Source: Leisingera aquimarina DSM 24565 | Lineage (GTDB): Bacteria; Pseudomonadota; Alphaproteobacteria; Rhodobacterales; Rhodobacteraceae | Length of the DNA stretch: 64,000 nucleotides | Direction: 5' to 3' | NCBI RefSeq assembly: GCF_000473165.1 | Contig: NZ_KI421504.1 | Span: 3,981,070 to 4,045,069, forward strand | In this document: piece after piece, positions 7,980 through 17,779 of the stretch | Position numbering within the stretch: the stretch's first letter is position 1 | Layout: each line of letters starts with the position of its first letter | Program-made: the position numbers and the translations under genes | Notes under the pieces: model-generated | The model's database searches: none | The model's input: the letters and a program-made list of their open reading frames with translations, nothing else | What the model was told of the DNA's origin: nothing

Positions 7980-8624
7980 ATGCCCAAGCAATCCTTTTCC
8001 CATGTCACCCAATGGGTGTTCGATCTCGACAACACCCTGTATCCGCCGTCGGCACGCCTGTTTGACCAGATCGAGGTCAAGATGACCGCCTATGTTATGG
8101 AGGCCCTTGGCGTGGATAAAGCCAAGGCTGACCACCTGCGCAGCCATTACTGGCGCGAACACGGCACCACATTGGCCGGGCTGATGCGCGAGCATGATCT
8201 GGATCCGGAACCCTATCTGGTTGCGGTGCATGACATCTCGATGGAGCCACTTGAAAAGGACGCAGCCCTTGCTGCGAACATCCGTAACCTGCCAGGCAAG
8301 AAGATCGTCTATACCAACGGCTCCGCCCCCTATGCCGAGCGGGTGCTGGCCGCACGCGGGCTGTCGGGGCTGTTTGACGGCGTCTTCGGCGTCGAGCACG
8401 CCGATTACCACCCCAAGCCGGAACGACGCGCCTTTGACCGGGTCTTTGCCCGCGCCGGCGTAATCCCGCAACAGGCGGCAATGTTCGAGGATGACGCACG
8501 CAACCTTGCCGCCCCGCACCAGATGGGAATGCGGACTGTGCATGTGGCGCCGGAACCGGTGCAAGCTGCGCACATTCATCACCATTCGGTCGACCTGGCG
8601 GGTTTTCTGGCTGCTCTGGCCTAA
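7980..8624 (+). CDS. HAD hydrolase, pyrimidine 5'-nucleotidase type
   Basis: This 214-residue HAD phosphatase resembles the SDT1/PhnN-like pyrimidine 5'-nucleotidase branch. Motif I is DLDNTL with Asp15 and Asp17, motif II is YTNGS with Thr112, the motif III lysine is Lys146 in HPKPERRAF, and motif IV is EDD at 170-172. A helical cap lies between motifs I and II. The product would dephosphorylate a nucleoside monophosphate or similar metabolite in the cytoplasm. It is divergent from the GntR gene. Confidence 0.88.
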   Translation: MPKQSFSHVTQWVFDLDNTLYPPSARLFDQIEVKMTAYVMEALGVDKAKADHLRSHYWREHGTTLAGLMREHDLDPEPYLVAVHDISMEPLEKDAALAANIRNLPGKKIVYTNGSAPYAERVLAARGLSGLFDGVFGVEHADYHPKPERRAFDRVFARAGVIPQQAAMFEDDARNLAAPHQMGMRTVHVAPEPVQAAHIHHHSVDLAGFLAALA

Positions 8625-8710
8625 GTTCCCGTCTCTGCAGGCGGCGCATTCAGGCGTCCTTTGCCGCTTCCAAGGATGTGTACAACAGCACACCGGCAAA
8701 TCTTTGCAAC

Positions 8711-8737
8711 TGCGGCAAAATATACCTGTTTGCCGCA
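8711..8737. promoter_or_regulatory. 9-9-9 inverted repeat, possible operator
   Basis: TGCGGCAAA (8711-8719) and TTTGCCGCA (8729-8737) are exact inverted copies separated by nine AT-rich bases that include TATACC. It lies 50 bp before the small membrane protein gene, where a promoter would be expected. I do not recognise the regulator. Confidence 0.45.
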
Positions 8738-8787
8738 TGTTTTCCTCCCTATATGCGCCCCGAAACCGAATGCCTGGAGCCCGACCG

Positions 8788-9036
8788 ATGAGCGCATATG
8801 CCCTTCCCGAACGCCTGACCCTGATGCAGCGCGCGCTGTTTGCCGTTCCGCTGCTGGGGCGGATGATCAAAGAGGTCGCCTATGGTCCGGAAGAGAACCT
8901 TTATTACGCCATTGCAACGCTGGTCAGCCTTTGGGGCTGTTCGATCCTGCTGTTCGGTATTCCCGGACTCTACATCCCGGCAGTCTGCATGGTGCCGGTC
9001 GTGTTCACCCTGCTGATCACCATTACCCGCGGCTAA
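8788..9036 (+). CDS. Small two-helix membrane protein of unknown function
   Basis: This 82-residue protein starts at the ATG at 8788 (MSAYALPERL). A short amphipathic N-terminus is followed by hydrophobic stretches at about 39-56 and 61-78, ending with Arg-Gly. I do not recognise the family. It stands between the HAD gene and the ubiH-like gene on the same strand, and a perfect inverted repeat lies just upstream. Base use is like its neighbours. Confidence 0.7.
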   Translation: MSAYALPERLTLMQRALFAVPLLGRMIKEVAYGPEENLYYAIATLVSLWGCSILLFGIPGLYIPAVCMVPVVFTLLITITRG

Positions 9037-9115
9037 CCGACCTATCTGCGGCTATCGGCTTGTCTTCCCCTGCTGTCCGGGCCTATTTCTGGCGGCAGAA
9101 CGGAGGGCTGACGAG

Positions 9116-10312
9116 ATGGCCGATACCTGCGATATCCTGATTTCCGGCGGCGGCATTGCGGGTCTGACCGCGGCCGCCGCTTTTGCCTCCAGCGGCTTCA
9201 GTGTGATCTGCACCGATCCTGCCCCGCCGGTGACCGAGCGCGACGCCGAAGGCTCCGACCTGCGCACCACCGCATTTCTGCAGCCCGCCCAAGCACTGCT
9301 GGAACGTTGCGGGATCTGGGCGCGGCTGGCGGACCACGCCGCCCCCTTGCAGATCATGCGCATCGTCGATGCCGGCGGCGCGCTGCCCGAACCGCGGGTG
9401 GTTAAGGATTTCAATGCCGCCGATATCTCCGGCCAGCCGTTTGGCTGGAACCTGCCCAACTGGCTGTTGCGGCGCGAGATGATTGCCCGGCTGGCAGAGC
9501 TGCCCAATGTCGATTTGCGCTTTGGCACCGGCACCACCGGCCTGTTTACCCGCACCGATGAGGCACGCGTCACCCTCAGCGATGGCAGCCAAGTGACCGC
9601 AAAAATGGTGGTGGCTTGCGACGGCCGCAACTCGCCGATGCGCGAGGCGGCGGGCATTCCGGTCAAGACAACCCGCTACGGGCAAAAGGCGCTGGCCTTT
9701 GCCGTCACCCATGTGGTGCCGCATGAAAATGTCTCAACCGAGATTCACCGCTCCGGCGGGCCGTTCACTCTGGTGCCGCTGCCCGATTACCGTGGGCAGC
9801 CGTCCTCCGCGATTGTCTGGATGGAACGCGGCCCCAAGGCGCAGGACCTCTTAAACCTGGAGCCAGCCGCCTTTGAGGCCGCCATGACCGAACGCAGCTG
9901 CGGTTTGTTCGGCGACCTGAAACTGGCCTCGCGCCGCACCATCTGGCCGATCATCAGCCAGTCGGCAGAGCGGCTGAATGGCGAACGGCTGGCGCTGATG
10001 GCCGAAGCCGCCCATGTGGTGCCGCCGATTGGCGCGCAAGGCCTCAACATGTCGCTGGGCGATCTGCGCAGCCTGCTGGAACTGGCCGAGGCCCGCCCCG
10101 AAGGTCTGGGCGATGCGCAGATGCTGGCGGCCTACCACAAGGCCCGTCACAACGAGATCATGCTGCGCGTGAAGGGCATCGACCTTTTGAACCGCACCTC
10201 GATGCTGGCGCCGCGCCCCCTGCGCGACCTGCGCGCCTTCGGCCTCAACGCGCTGTATTCGCTGACCCCGGTACGCCGGACGCTGATGCAGATGGGGCTT
10301 GGTGTGAAATAA
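9116..10312 (+). CDS. UbiH/UbiF/VisC family FAD-dependent hydroxylase
   Basis: This is a class A flavoprotein monooxygenase of the ubiquinone-hydroxylase family, 398 residues long. It has the N-terminal dinucleotide-binding loop GGGIAG (11-16), the ACDGRNSPMR segment (about 167-176), and a C-terminal FAD-ribose motif AEAAHVVPPIGAQGLN in place of the usual GDAAH. It probably hydroxylates a polyprenyl-benzoquinone precursor at the membrane face, though the ring position cannot be told from sequence. It is followed after one base by the M50-like gene, suggesting coupled translation. Confidence 0.9.
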   Translation: MADTCDILISGGGIAGLTAAAAFASSGFSVICTDPAPPVTERDAEGSDLRTTAFLQPAQALLERCGIWARLADHAAPLQIMRIVDAGGALPEPRVVKDFNAADISGQPFGWNLPNWLLRREMIARLAELPNVDLRFGTGTTGLFTRTDEARVTLSDGSQVTAKMVVACDGRNSPMREAAGIPVKTTRYGQKALAFAVTHVVPHENVSTEIHRSGGPFTLVPLPDYRGQPSSAIVWMERGPKAQDLLNLEPAAFEAAMTERSCGLFGDLKLASRRTIWPIISQSAERLNGERLALMAEAAHVVPPIGAQGLNMSLGDLRSLLELAEARPEGLGDAQMLAAYHKARHNEIMLRVKGIDLLNRTSMLAPRPLRDLRAFGLNALYSLTPVRRTLMQMGLGVK

Positions 10313-10313
10313 C

Positions 10314-11018
10314 ATGCGGGCAGCCGGACGCCTCCTCAAAGGCCACTGGCAGCTTCTCTGCCTGACCCTGGCCATTGCCATCCTCTGGCAAACCCCGGCG
10401 CTGCTACCCTTGCGCATCCTCACCGTATTCCTGCACGAACTGTCACACGCGGCAGCAACCCTGCTCACCGGTGGAGATGTGGTCAGCCTGACCATCGACC
10501 CCTATGAGGGCGGCAGGGTGATCTCGCGCGGCGGCAGTCGGTTCCTGACGCTCACGGCTGGCTACACCGGCTCGCTGCTGATCGGTTCTGCCCTGTTCGT
10601 GATTGCCCTGCGCACCGATTGGGACCGCAAGGTGCTCGCCGTCTTCGGTGCGATCACCCTCGCTGTTGCCGCTTTCTATGTCCGCGACCTCTTTGGGCTT
10701 GGCTTCACCCTCGCCACCGGCGCACTGATGCTGGCGGCATCCCGGTATCTAAGCCTGAATATCAATGACATGATCCTGCGGGTGATCGGGATCAGCAGCA
10801 TGATCTATGCGCCGCTGGACATCTGGGACGACACTATTGCGCGCTCCTATCTGCGCTCCGACGCGCGGATGATGGCCGAGGAGTTCGGCGGCACAACAAT
10901 GCTGTGGGGAGGCGTGTGGCTGGCAATCAGCCTCGGAGTGATCTGGCTCACCCTGCGCCATGGGCTGGGCCGCACAAGCAATATCCCCTTGCGCAGCCCA
11001 ATCCAGTTCCTTCGTTAA
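10314..11018 (+). CDS. M50-like intramembrane metalloprotease
   Basis: This 234-residue multi-pass membrane protein carries HELSH (41-45) inside its first helices, the zinc-binding HExxH of site-2/M50 proteases. Later helices lie near 78-100, 107-145 and 198-215. It matches the M50B-like group of small membrane proteases without a PDZ domain. A second metal ligand of the NPDG type is not obvious. Start is one base after the ubiH-like stop. The 3' end overlaps the convergent aminotransferase gene by 4 bp. Confidence 0.78.
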   Translation: MRAAGRLLKGHWQLLCLTLAIAILWQTPALLPLRILTVFLHELSHAAATLLTGGDVVSLTIDPYEGGRVISRGGSRFLTLTAGYTGSLLIGSALFVIALRTDWDRKVLAVFGAITLAVAAFYVRDLFGLGFTLATGALMLAASRYLSLNINDMILRVIGISSMIYAPLDIWDDTIARSYLRSDARMMAEEFGGTTMLWGGVWLAISLGVIWLTLRHGLGRTSNIPLRSPIQFLR

Positions 11019-12139
11019 AGCACCTGATCCACGACGGTCTTCAGCCGCGCGATGGTGGCGTCCACGTCATAAAGCTTATCCAGACCGAACAGCCCTAGGC
11101 GGAAGGTGCGGAAATCCGCAGGCTCATCGCATTGCAGCGGCACGCCAGCCGCGATCTGGGTGCCCAGCGCCAGGAATTTCTTGCCGTTTTGCACATCGGG
11201 GTCAGAGGTATAGCTCACCACCACCCCCGGCGCGCCAAAACCGTCCGCCGCAACCGAAGTGATGCCTTTTTCCTTCAGCAGCGCCCGCACACCATCGCCC
11301 AGCGCCCATTGCGCATCGCGCAGGCGGACAAACCCGTACTCCTTGGTCTCCAGCATGGTGTCGCGGAAGGCCTTCAGCGCATCGGTCGGCATGGTGGCGT
11401 GATAGGCATGACCGCCGTCTTCATAGGCCTTCATGATGGTGCGCCACTGTTTCAGGTTGATGGCGAAACTGTCCGAGGTGGTCTCTTCGAGCCGCGCCAG
11501 CGCCTTCTCCGAAAACATCACCAGACCTGCGGAAGGCGACGCGCTCCAGCCCTTCTGCGGGGCAGAGATCAACACGTCTACGCCGGTGGCCTTCATGTCG
11601 ATCCAGGCGCAGCCCGAGGCGATGCAATCAAGCACCACCAGCGCGCCGACCTCATGCGCAGCCGCCGCCATGGCGATCACATAGTCGTCGGGCAGGATCA
11701 CACCGGCTGCGGTTTCCACATGCGGGGCAAAGACGATATCCGGCTTCTGCTCTTTGATCGCGGCGACCACATCGGCAATCGGCGCAGGCTCAAACGGCGA
11801 GGCCGTTTCATTGCCGGTCCGGCGCGCCTTCATCACGGTCGAGGACGCGGTAAAGCCGCCGGCCTCGAATATCTGGCTCCAGCGGTAGGAGAACCAGCCA
11901 TTACGCACTACCAGCGCATTTGCACCGCGGGCAAACTGGCGCGCCACCGCTTCCATCGCATAGGTGCCGCCACCGGGCACCAGCGCCACGGCTTCGGCGT
12001 TGTACACCTCTTTCAGCATCTCATTGATGTCCAGCATCACGCCTTGGAAGGTCTTGGACATATGGTTGAGCGAACGGTCGGTGAAAACCACCGAGAATTC
12101 ATCCAGACCCTGCGGGTCAACGGTATCGAGCAATGCCAT
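11015..12139 (-). CDS. Class V PLP-dependent aminotransferase
   Basis: This is a fold type I aminotransferase of the serine-glyoxylate/alanine-glyoxylate/2-aminoethylphosphonate group. The start at ATG 12139 (MALLDTVDPQG) is chosen because GGGAGG lies just upstream, giving 374 residues; a longer frame to 12316 lacks family similarity. The PLP lysine is Lys196 in SAPQKGWSAS, the phosphate-binding PGGGTYAMEA loop is near residue 55, and VLDCIASGC holds the cofactor aspartate. Substrates cannot be fixed from sequence. Two Lrp/AsnC genes follow upstream on the same strand and may control it. Confidence 0.88.
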   Translation of the reverse strand: MALLDTVDPQGLDEFSVVFTDRSLNHMSKTFQGVMLDINEMLKEVYNAEAVALVPGGGTYAMEAVARQFARGANALVVRNGWFSYRWSQIFEAGGFTASSTVMKARRTGNETASPFEPAPIADVVAAIKEQKPDIVFAPHVETAAGVILPDDYVIAMAAAAHEVGALVVLDCIASGCAWIDMKATGVDVLISAPQKGWSASPSAGLVMFSEKALARLEETTSDSFAINLKQWRTIMKAYEDGGHAYHATMPTDALKAFRDTMLETKEYGFVRLRDAQWALGDGVRALLKEKGITSVAADGFGAPGVVVSYTSDPDVQNGKKFLALGTQIAAGVPLQCDEPADFRTFRLGLFGLDKLYDVDATIARLKTVVDQVL

Positions 12140-12315
12140 CTTGGCCTCCCTGAGATTCTTCATGAAACGGCTAGCCGGTGCCACGGGGTTTGGCAAAGCC
12201 TGCGTTGGCATACAACGGAGCAGCCGTTCTCCGAAGCGTGATATTGACTGCGGCCCGGCAAAAAGACAGCCCAAGCACGACAGAGAACACCCGCATTTGC
12301 GCCATGGCGGTTTCA

Positions 12316-12333
12316 CATCGGCAACAAAAGTGC
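12316..12333 (-). promoter_or_regulatory. 18-bp motif shared with the glyQ upstream region
   Basis: The 18-mer whose minus-strand reading begins GCACTTTTGTTG is identical at 28503-28520. Both copies lie upstream of minus-strand genes (177 bp before the aminotransferase, 122 bp before glyQ). It may be a promoter or operator element. I do not recognise it. Confidence 0.4.
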
Positions 12334-12337
12334 CGCT

Positions 12338-12796
12338 TCAGCCCAGCGGCCCCGGCCGGCGCTCCTCGCTCAGCAGCACATTGGCCTCGACATTGCCCAC
12401 CCCCGGCAGGGTCATCACCCGGCGCCGCAGCACCCGTTCGAAATCGGAGATGTCCCGCGCCGTCACCCGCAGCCGGTAGTCATACATGCCCAGCACATGC
12501 TCCACCGTCTGCACCTCGGGAATGGCCGAAACCGCGCGTTCGAAATCCTCCAGGCTGACCCTTCCCTTGGTGGCCAGCTTCACGCCAAGAAAGACAGTGA
12601 CGCCAAACCCCAGTTTCTCCTTGTCGAGATCCAGCTTGCGTCCGGCGATTATACCTGCCTCCTGCAACCGCTTGATCCGCCGCCAAGTGGCCGGCTGGCT
12701 AAGGCCCAGCTGCCGTCCCAATGCACCCGCAGATAAGGTCGCGTCCTCGGACAGCGCCCGCAGCAGGGCAAAATCGAGATCATCCAGCGTATTCAT
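12338..12796 (-). CDS. Lrp/AsnC family regulator
   Basis: An N-terminal AsnC-type helix-turn-helix (about residues 3-62, LGRQLGLSQPATWRRIKRLQEAGII) precedes a RAM/ASNC effector domain (about 68-148) with the EVQTVEHVLGMYDYRLRV strand pattern. Length 152 is typical. The ATG overlaps the stop of the upstream second Lrp gene by 4 bp, so the pair is co-translated. Lrp proteins usually bind amino acids and form octamers; a heteromeric pair is possible. Confidence 0.93.
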   Translation of the reverse strand: MNTLDDLDFALLRALSEDATLSAGALGRQLGLSQPATWRRIKRLQEAGIIAGRKLDLDKEKLGFGVTVFLGVKLATKGRVSLEDFERAVSAIPEVQTVEHVLGMYDYRLRVTARDISDFERVLRRRVMTLPGVGNVEANVLLSEERRPGPLG

Positions 12797-13269
12797 AGCG
12801 GCAGCACCTCGTCCGACTTGATCCGCGCCACATGCATCAGCGCTTCGATATCGGTAATATGCGGCAGGTTCAGAATGGCGGCGCGGTATATCTGCTGGTA
12901 ATGCGGCATGTCCCGTGCGATCACCGAGAGCCGCACATCGACCTGGCCAAGGAATGTCTGGATCTCGATCACCTCGGCAATGCCGCGGGCGGATTCAATA
13001 AATTCGTCAAATGCGCGCGGGTTAGTCTTGTCCAGCGTCACCCGCAGCGACACCTCCACCTCATACCCCAGCGCCCGCCAGTCGATTATCGCCCGCTGGC
13101 CCAGGATCACGCCCCCCTCGCGCAGCTTCTCCAGCCGTCGCGACAGCCGCGAGGCGGTGAGCCCGAGGTGTTCAGCCAAATCCGGAATCGATTGCGCCGG
13201 GTCGCTTTGCAGATGGCGCAGAATGCGCCGGTCGAGGTCATCAAGCATGATTTCATCAGTAACATACAC
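12793..13269 (-). CDS. Lrp/AsnC family regulator, paralogue of the downstream gene
   Basis: This has the same architecture as its neighbour: HTH (LAEHLGLTASRLSRRLEKLREGGVI, about 31-55) plus an effector domain with IQTFLGQVDVRLSVIARD. It is 158 residues from the ATG at 13269, with ATG 13248 (MLDDLDRRIL) equally good. The two proteins are clearly divergent in sequence. It is divergent from ilvC with 111 bp between starts, so it is a candidate regulator of branched-chain amino-acid synthesis, as Lrp homologues are elsewhere. Confidence 0.92.
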   Translation of the reverse strand: MYVTDEIMLDDLDRRILRHLQSDPAQSIPDLAEHLGLTASRLSRRLEKLREGGVILGQRAIIDWRALGYEVEVSLRVTLDKTNPRAFDEFIESARGIAEVIEIQTFLGQVDVRLSVIARDMPHYQQIYRAAILNLPHITDIEALMHVARIKSDEVLPL

Positions 13270-13347
13270 TTTGACGAATAACTATCGCAAAGAAACTGCT
13301 GAAATCACGCAGAACAGCAATCGCCTTCCCCGCGCACTTCCCTATGA

Positions 13348-14403
<1,056 letters not shown>

Positions 14404-14440
14404 GGCGCCCGCGGGAATATCCGCAGCCAGTTTCCTCTGC

Positions 14441-14465
14441 AGGGCGCTCCACTATGGAGCGCCCT
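14441..14465 (+). terminator. Stem-loop terminator of ilvC
   Basis: AGGGCGCTCC (14441-14450) pairs perfectly with GGAGCGCCCT (14456-14465) around ACTAT, 38 bp after the ilvC stop, followed by ATTCATTTG. The stem is strong; the U-tract is weak. Confidence 0.75.
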
Positions 14466-14493
14466 ATTCATTTGAATTGACTGAGATTTTCCG

Positions 14494-15402
14494 ATGCCAG
14501 ACTCTCCCGGTGCCGCCAATTGGGCCAAGCTCTTGTTCCTCGGTGTGATCTGGGGTGCCTCCTTCATGGCCGTGTCGCTGGCGCTGCGGGGCTTTTCGCC
14601 GATGACCATCGCCGCATTGCGGATTTCAATTGGCGCGCTATGCCTGCTGGCGGTGATTTCTGCGATGGGGATCGGATTGCCCTCCCTGCGCAGCCGCGAA
14701 GGCCGGATCATCTGGGCCTGTGCCATTGGCATGGGGTTCTTCTCCAACGCCCTGCCCTTCACACTGCTGAGTTGGGGGCAAACTTACGTGGCCAGCGGTT
14801 TTGCCGGAGTTTGCATGGCAGTCGTGCCGCTGTTTGTGCTGCCGCTGGCGCATGCCCTGGTACCGGGCGAGCATATGACCCTGCGCCGCACCATCAGCTT
14901 CCTCATCGGCTTTGCGGGCGTCGTCGTGCTGATCGGGCTGGATGCTTTCCGTTCCGCCGGCAGCGATTTTGAGTCGCTTGCCCGCCTTGCCTGCCTTGGG
15001 GCCTCGCTCTGCTATGCCATCGGCTCGATCATCACCCGGCTTTGCCCGCAGGTGAACATGCTGTCGCTCTCTGCCGCAGCGCTCCTGTGCGGCGCAGCCA
15101 TGATGACCCCGGCGGCACTCTGGGCCGAAGGCGTGCCCGAGCTGCCTGCCGCCCTGCCGCTGGGCGCAGTGATCTACCTCGGCCTCTTGCCCACGGCGCT
15201 GGCGCAAGTGCTGCTGGTCCAGGTCGCCCGCAGCGCCGGCCCTGCGTTCCTGTCCACTGTGAACTATCAGGTGCCGGTCTGGTCGGTGATCTTCGGCGCG
15301 GCCCTCCTGGGCGAGACCCTGCCGCCGCAGTTGTTTGCCGCGCTGGCGCTGATCCTTGGCGGCCTGCTCCTCAGCCGCCGCCGCCGCTCACGCGCGGTCT
15401 GA
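14494..15402 (+). CDS. DMT/EamA family transporter
   Basis: This 302-residue protein has ten predicted membrane helices arranged as two EamA repeats, the drug/metabolite transporter fold. It starts LFLGVIWGASFMAVSLALRGFSP, the usual first-helix pattern, and ends in a basic tail. Substrate is unknown; relatives export amino acids or metabolites. The next gene is a close paralogue: the segment near residues 86-150 here matches it nearly residue for residue (LPFTLLSWGQ against LPFMLISWGQ), showing tandem duplication. Confidence 0.9.
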   Translation: MPDSPGAANWAKLLFLGVIWGASFMAVSLALRGFSPMTIAALRISIGALCLLAVISAMGIGLPSLRSREGRIIWACAIGMGFFSNALPFTLLSWGQTYVASGFAGVCMAVVPLFVLPLAHALVPGEHMTLRRTISFLIGFAGVVVLIGLDAFRSAGSDFESLARLACLGASLCYAIGSIITRLCPQVNMLSLSAAALLCGAAMMTPAALWAEGVPELPAALPLGAVIYLGLLPTALAQVLLVQVARSAGPAFLSTVNYQVPVWSVIFGAALLGETLPPQLFAALALILGGLLLSRRRRSRAV

Positions 15403-15493
15403 CACGCAAACACTTCGATACATAACAAAGCAATTCCGTTGACCCCGCCCGCCCGGCGGGTTCTTGTCGCGCGGTGAACCGCAGGAGAAGACC

Positions 15494-16399
15494 GTGCCCG
15501 GCATCGCCCCGCGTTATTGGATGATGATTGCTGCCCTTGGCTTTGTCTGGGGTGCCACCTTTCTGCTGATCAAGCTGGCACTAGAGGGTATCACACCGTT
15601 CTGGCTGGCCGCCGGGCGGATCGGATTTGCTGCGCTTTTGCTCGGCGCAATCTGGGGCTGGCGCGGGTTCAAGCTGTTCAAATCTGAAACCAACTGGCCA
15701 TCACTGGTGATCATCGGCATCCTCAGCACCGCCCTTCCCTTCATGCTGATCTCCTGGGGCCAGCAGCATGTCTCCTCCGGCTTCACCGGCGTCAGCATGG
15801 CGGCAAACCCGTTGATGGTGCTGCCGCTGGCGCATTTCTTTGTGCCAGGAGAGCAGATGACCCTGCGCCGCCTGATCGGCTTTGCCATCGGCTTTGCAGG
15901 CGTCGCGCTGCTGATCGGCGGCAAGGCGTTTGAAACCAGCGGCGCCGCGCTGGAGCCTTATGGCCGGGCGGCCTGCCTGTCGGCAGCAGCCTGCTACTCG
16001 GTCAGCTCGATCCTGACCCGGCGCCTGCCACCAGTGGACCCGCTGGGGCTGGCTGCAATTTTCCTGGTGATCGGCTGCTTCATCATCTTCCCGGCAGCCT
16101 GGCTCACCGAAGGCCCGCCGGTGATGCCGGACACAACGACACTGGCGATTGCCGCCATCCTCGGCCTGATCCCCACCGCTGCTGCCAACCTGCTGCGGGT
16201 CATCGTGGTGCGGGAAGCGGGGCCAACCTTCATGACCTTGACCAACTATCAAGTGCCGGTTTGGGCCGTGGTGCTGGGCGCCGTCTTCCTGGGCGAGGAT
16301 CTACCGCCCTCGATGCTGCTGGCAATGGGGATGATCCTGGGCGGGCTTGGCCTCAGCCAGTTCGGCAAGCTGAGCCGTCTGTTCGGCAGAGGCGGCTGA
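15494..16399 (+). CDS. DMT/EamA family transporter, tandem paralogue
   Basis: Ten membrane helices in two EamA halves. The start is taken as GTG 15494, which has GCAGGAGAA just upstream, giving 301 residues; a longer TTG frame from 15464 has no such site. It is a diverged copy of the preceding gene (shared LPLAHFFVPGEQMTLRRLIGF-like block). Its stop lies 11 bp from the convergent glmM stop. Substrate cannot be assigned. Confidence 0.9.
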   Translation: MPGIAPRYWMMIAALGFVWGATFLLIKLALEGITPFWLAAGRIGFAALLLGAIWGWRGFKLFKSETNWPSLVIIGILSTALPFMLISWGQQHVSSGFTGVSMAANPLMVLPLAHFFVPGEQMTLRRLIGFAIGFAGVALLIGGKAFETSGAALEPYGRAACLSAAACYSVSSILTRRLPPVDPLGLAAIFLVIGCFIIFPAAWLTEGPPVMPDTTTLAIAAILGLIPTAAANLLRVIVVREAGPTFMTLTNYQVPVWAVVLGAVFLGEDLPPSMLLAMGMILGGLGLSQFGKLSRLFGRGG

Positions 16400-16410
16400 G
16401 CGCTCCAGCC

Positions 16411-17757
16411 TCATTCCGAGACGGCAGCCTCGACCGCAGCGACCACGCTGTCAACAGCCAGTGCCATCAGCCCGGCATCCTCGCTCTCCGCCATCACCCG
16501 CACAAGCGGCTCGGTGCCGGATTTGCGGATCAACAGGCGCCCCTGGCCGGTCAATGCTTTCTCAGCGGCGGCAATGGCCTCTTGCACCCGGGTATCCTCC
16601 AGCGGCGCCTGGCCAGTCCGGAACCGCACATTGCGCAGCCGCTGCGGCACGGTCTGGAACTGATGGGCCAGCTCTGAAGCTTTCCTCCCGGTTTGCACCA
16701 TCTCAGCCAGGAAATGCAGCCCTGCCATCAGCCCGTCGCCGGTAGTGGCATAATCCGACATCACGATATGACCGGACTGTTCGCCGCCGAGATTGAAGCC
16801 GCCCTCGCGCATCCGCTCCACCACATAGCGGTCGCCAACGGCTGTGCGCTCCAGGCCCAGGCCCTTGCTTTCCAGGTGCCGTTCCAGTCCGAGGTTCGAC
16901 ATCACCGTCGCGACCAGCGCACCGCCTGCCAACTGGCCCTGCTCCGCCCAGCGGGTGGCCAGCAAGGCCATCAGCTGATCGCCATCGGCCACCGTGCCGG
17001 TTTCGTCGATCACGATCACCCGGTCAGCATCGCCATCCAGACAAATGCCAACATGGGCTCCATGCGCCACAACCGCCTCAGCTGCGGTCTGCGGCTGGGT
17101 CGAGCCGCAGCCGCGGTTGATGTTCAACCCGTCCGGGGACACGCCGACCGGAATAACCTCAGCGCCCAGCTCCCAGAGGACCTCAGGCGCTGCCCGGTGG
17201 GCCGCACCATTGGCGCAATCGATCACCACCTTCAGCCCGTTGAGGCCAAGGTTGCGCGGCAGAGAGCTTTTGACCCGCTCACCGTAACGGAAACGGGCAT
17301 CATCGATCCGCTTGGCGCGGCCGATATTGGCAGCCTGCGCGGGTTCTACCCCCGCATCGATAAGGGCTTCGATCTCCATCTCGGCGCTGTCCGACAGTTT
17401 GAACCCGTCAGGGCCGAAGAACTTGATGCCGTTGTCCTCGGAAGGGTTGTGGCTAGCCGAGATCATCACCCCCAGGTCGGCCCGCATCGAACGGGTCATC
17501 AGCCCCACCGCGGGCGTCGGCACCGGCCCCAAAAGCAGCACATTCATACCGGTCGAAGTCAGCCCAGCCGTCAATGCGTTCTCAAACATGTAGCCGGACA
17601 GCCGGGTGTCCTTGCCGATCACCACCCGGTGCACGCCAGTGCCATCACGCCGGAAGTAACGTCCGACTGCAGCGCCGATGCGCAGCGCCATCTCGGCGGT
17701 CATGGGATGGGTATTGGCAGTGCCGCGCACGCCATCAGTGCCAAAGAGTTTACGCAT
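16411..17757 (-). CDS. glmM: Phosphoglucosamine mutase
   Basis: This enzyme converts glucosamine-6-phosphate to glucosamine-1-phosphate for UDP-GlcNAc, needed for peptidoglycan and lipopolysaccharide. The start is ATG 17757 ([12 protein letters not shown]), giving 448 residues, the family length; the frame continues upstream to 17871 without similarity. The phosphorylated serine is Ser102 in [12 protein letters not shown], and Mg ligands are Asp241, Asp243 and Asp245 in DGDADR. It follows folP by 22 bp, the same folP-glmM order found widely in bacteria, so folB-folP-glmM is probably one operon. Confidence 0.97.
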   Translation of the reverse strand: MRKLFGTDGVRGTANTHPMTAEMALRIGAAVGRYFRRDGTGVHRVVIGKDTRLSGYMFENALTAGLTSTGMNVLLLGPVPTPAVGLMTRSMRADLGVMISASHNPSEDNGIKFFGPDGFKLSDSAEMEIEALIDAGVEPAQAANIGRAKRIDDARFRYGERVKSSLPRNLGLNGLKVVIDCANGAAHRAAPEVLWELGAEVIPVGVSPDGLNINRGCGSTQPQTAAEAVVAHGAHVGICLDGDADRVIVIDETGTVADGDQLMALLATRWAEQGQLAGGALVATVMSNLGLERHLESKGLGLERTAVGDRYVVERMREGGFNLGGEQSGHIVMSDYATTGDGLMAGLHFLAEMVQTGRKASELAHQFQTVPQRLRNVRFRTGQAPLEDTRVQEAIAAAEKALTGQGRLLIRKSGTEPLVRVMAESEDAGLMALAVDSVVAAVEAAVSE

Positions 17758-17779
17758 TATGCTTTTCCTGCCAAAAGCC

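Noticed and set aside
12140-12316. N-terminal extension of the class V aminotransferase
   Set aside because: The frame is open but rich in Cys/Pro/Arg and unlike the family; a GGGAGG site marks ATG 12139.
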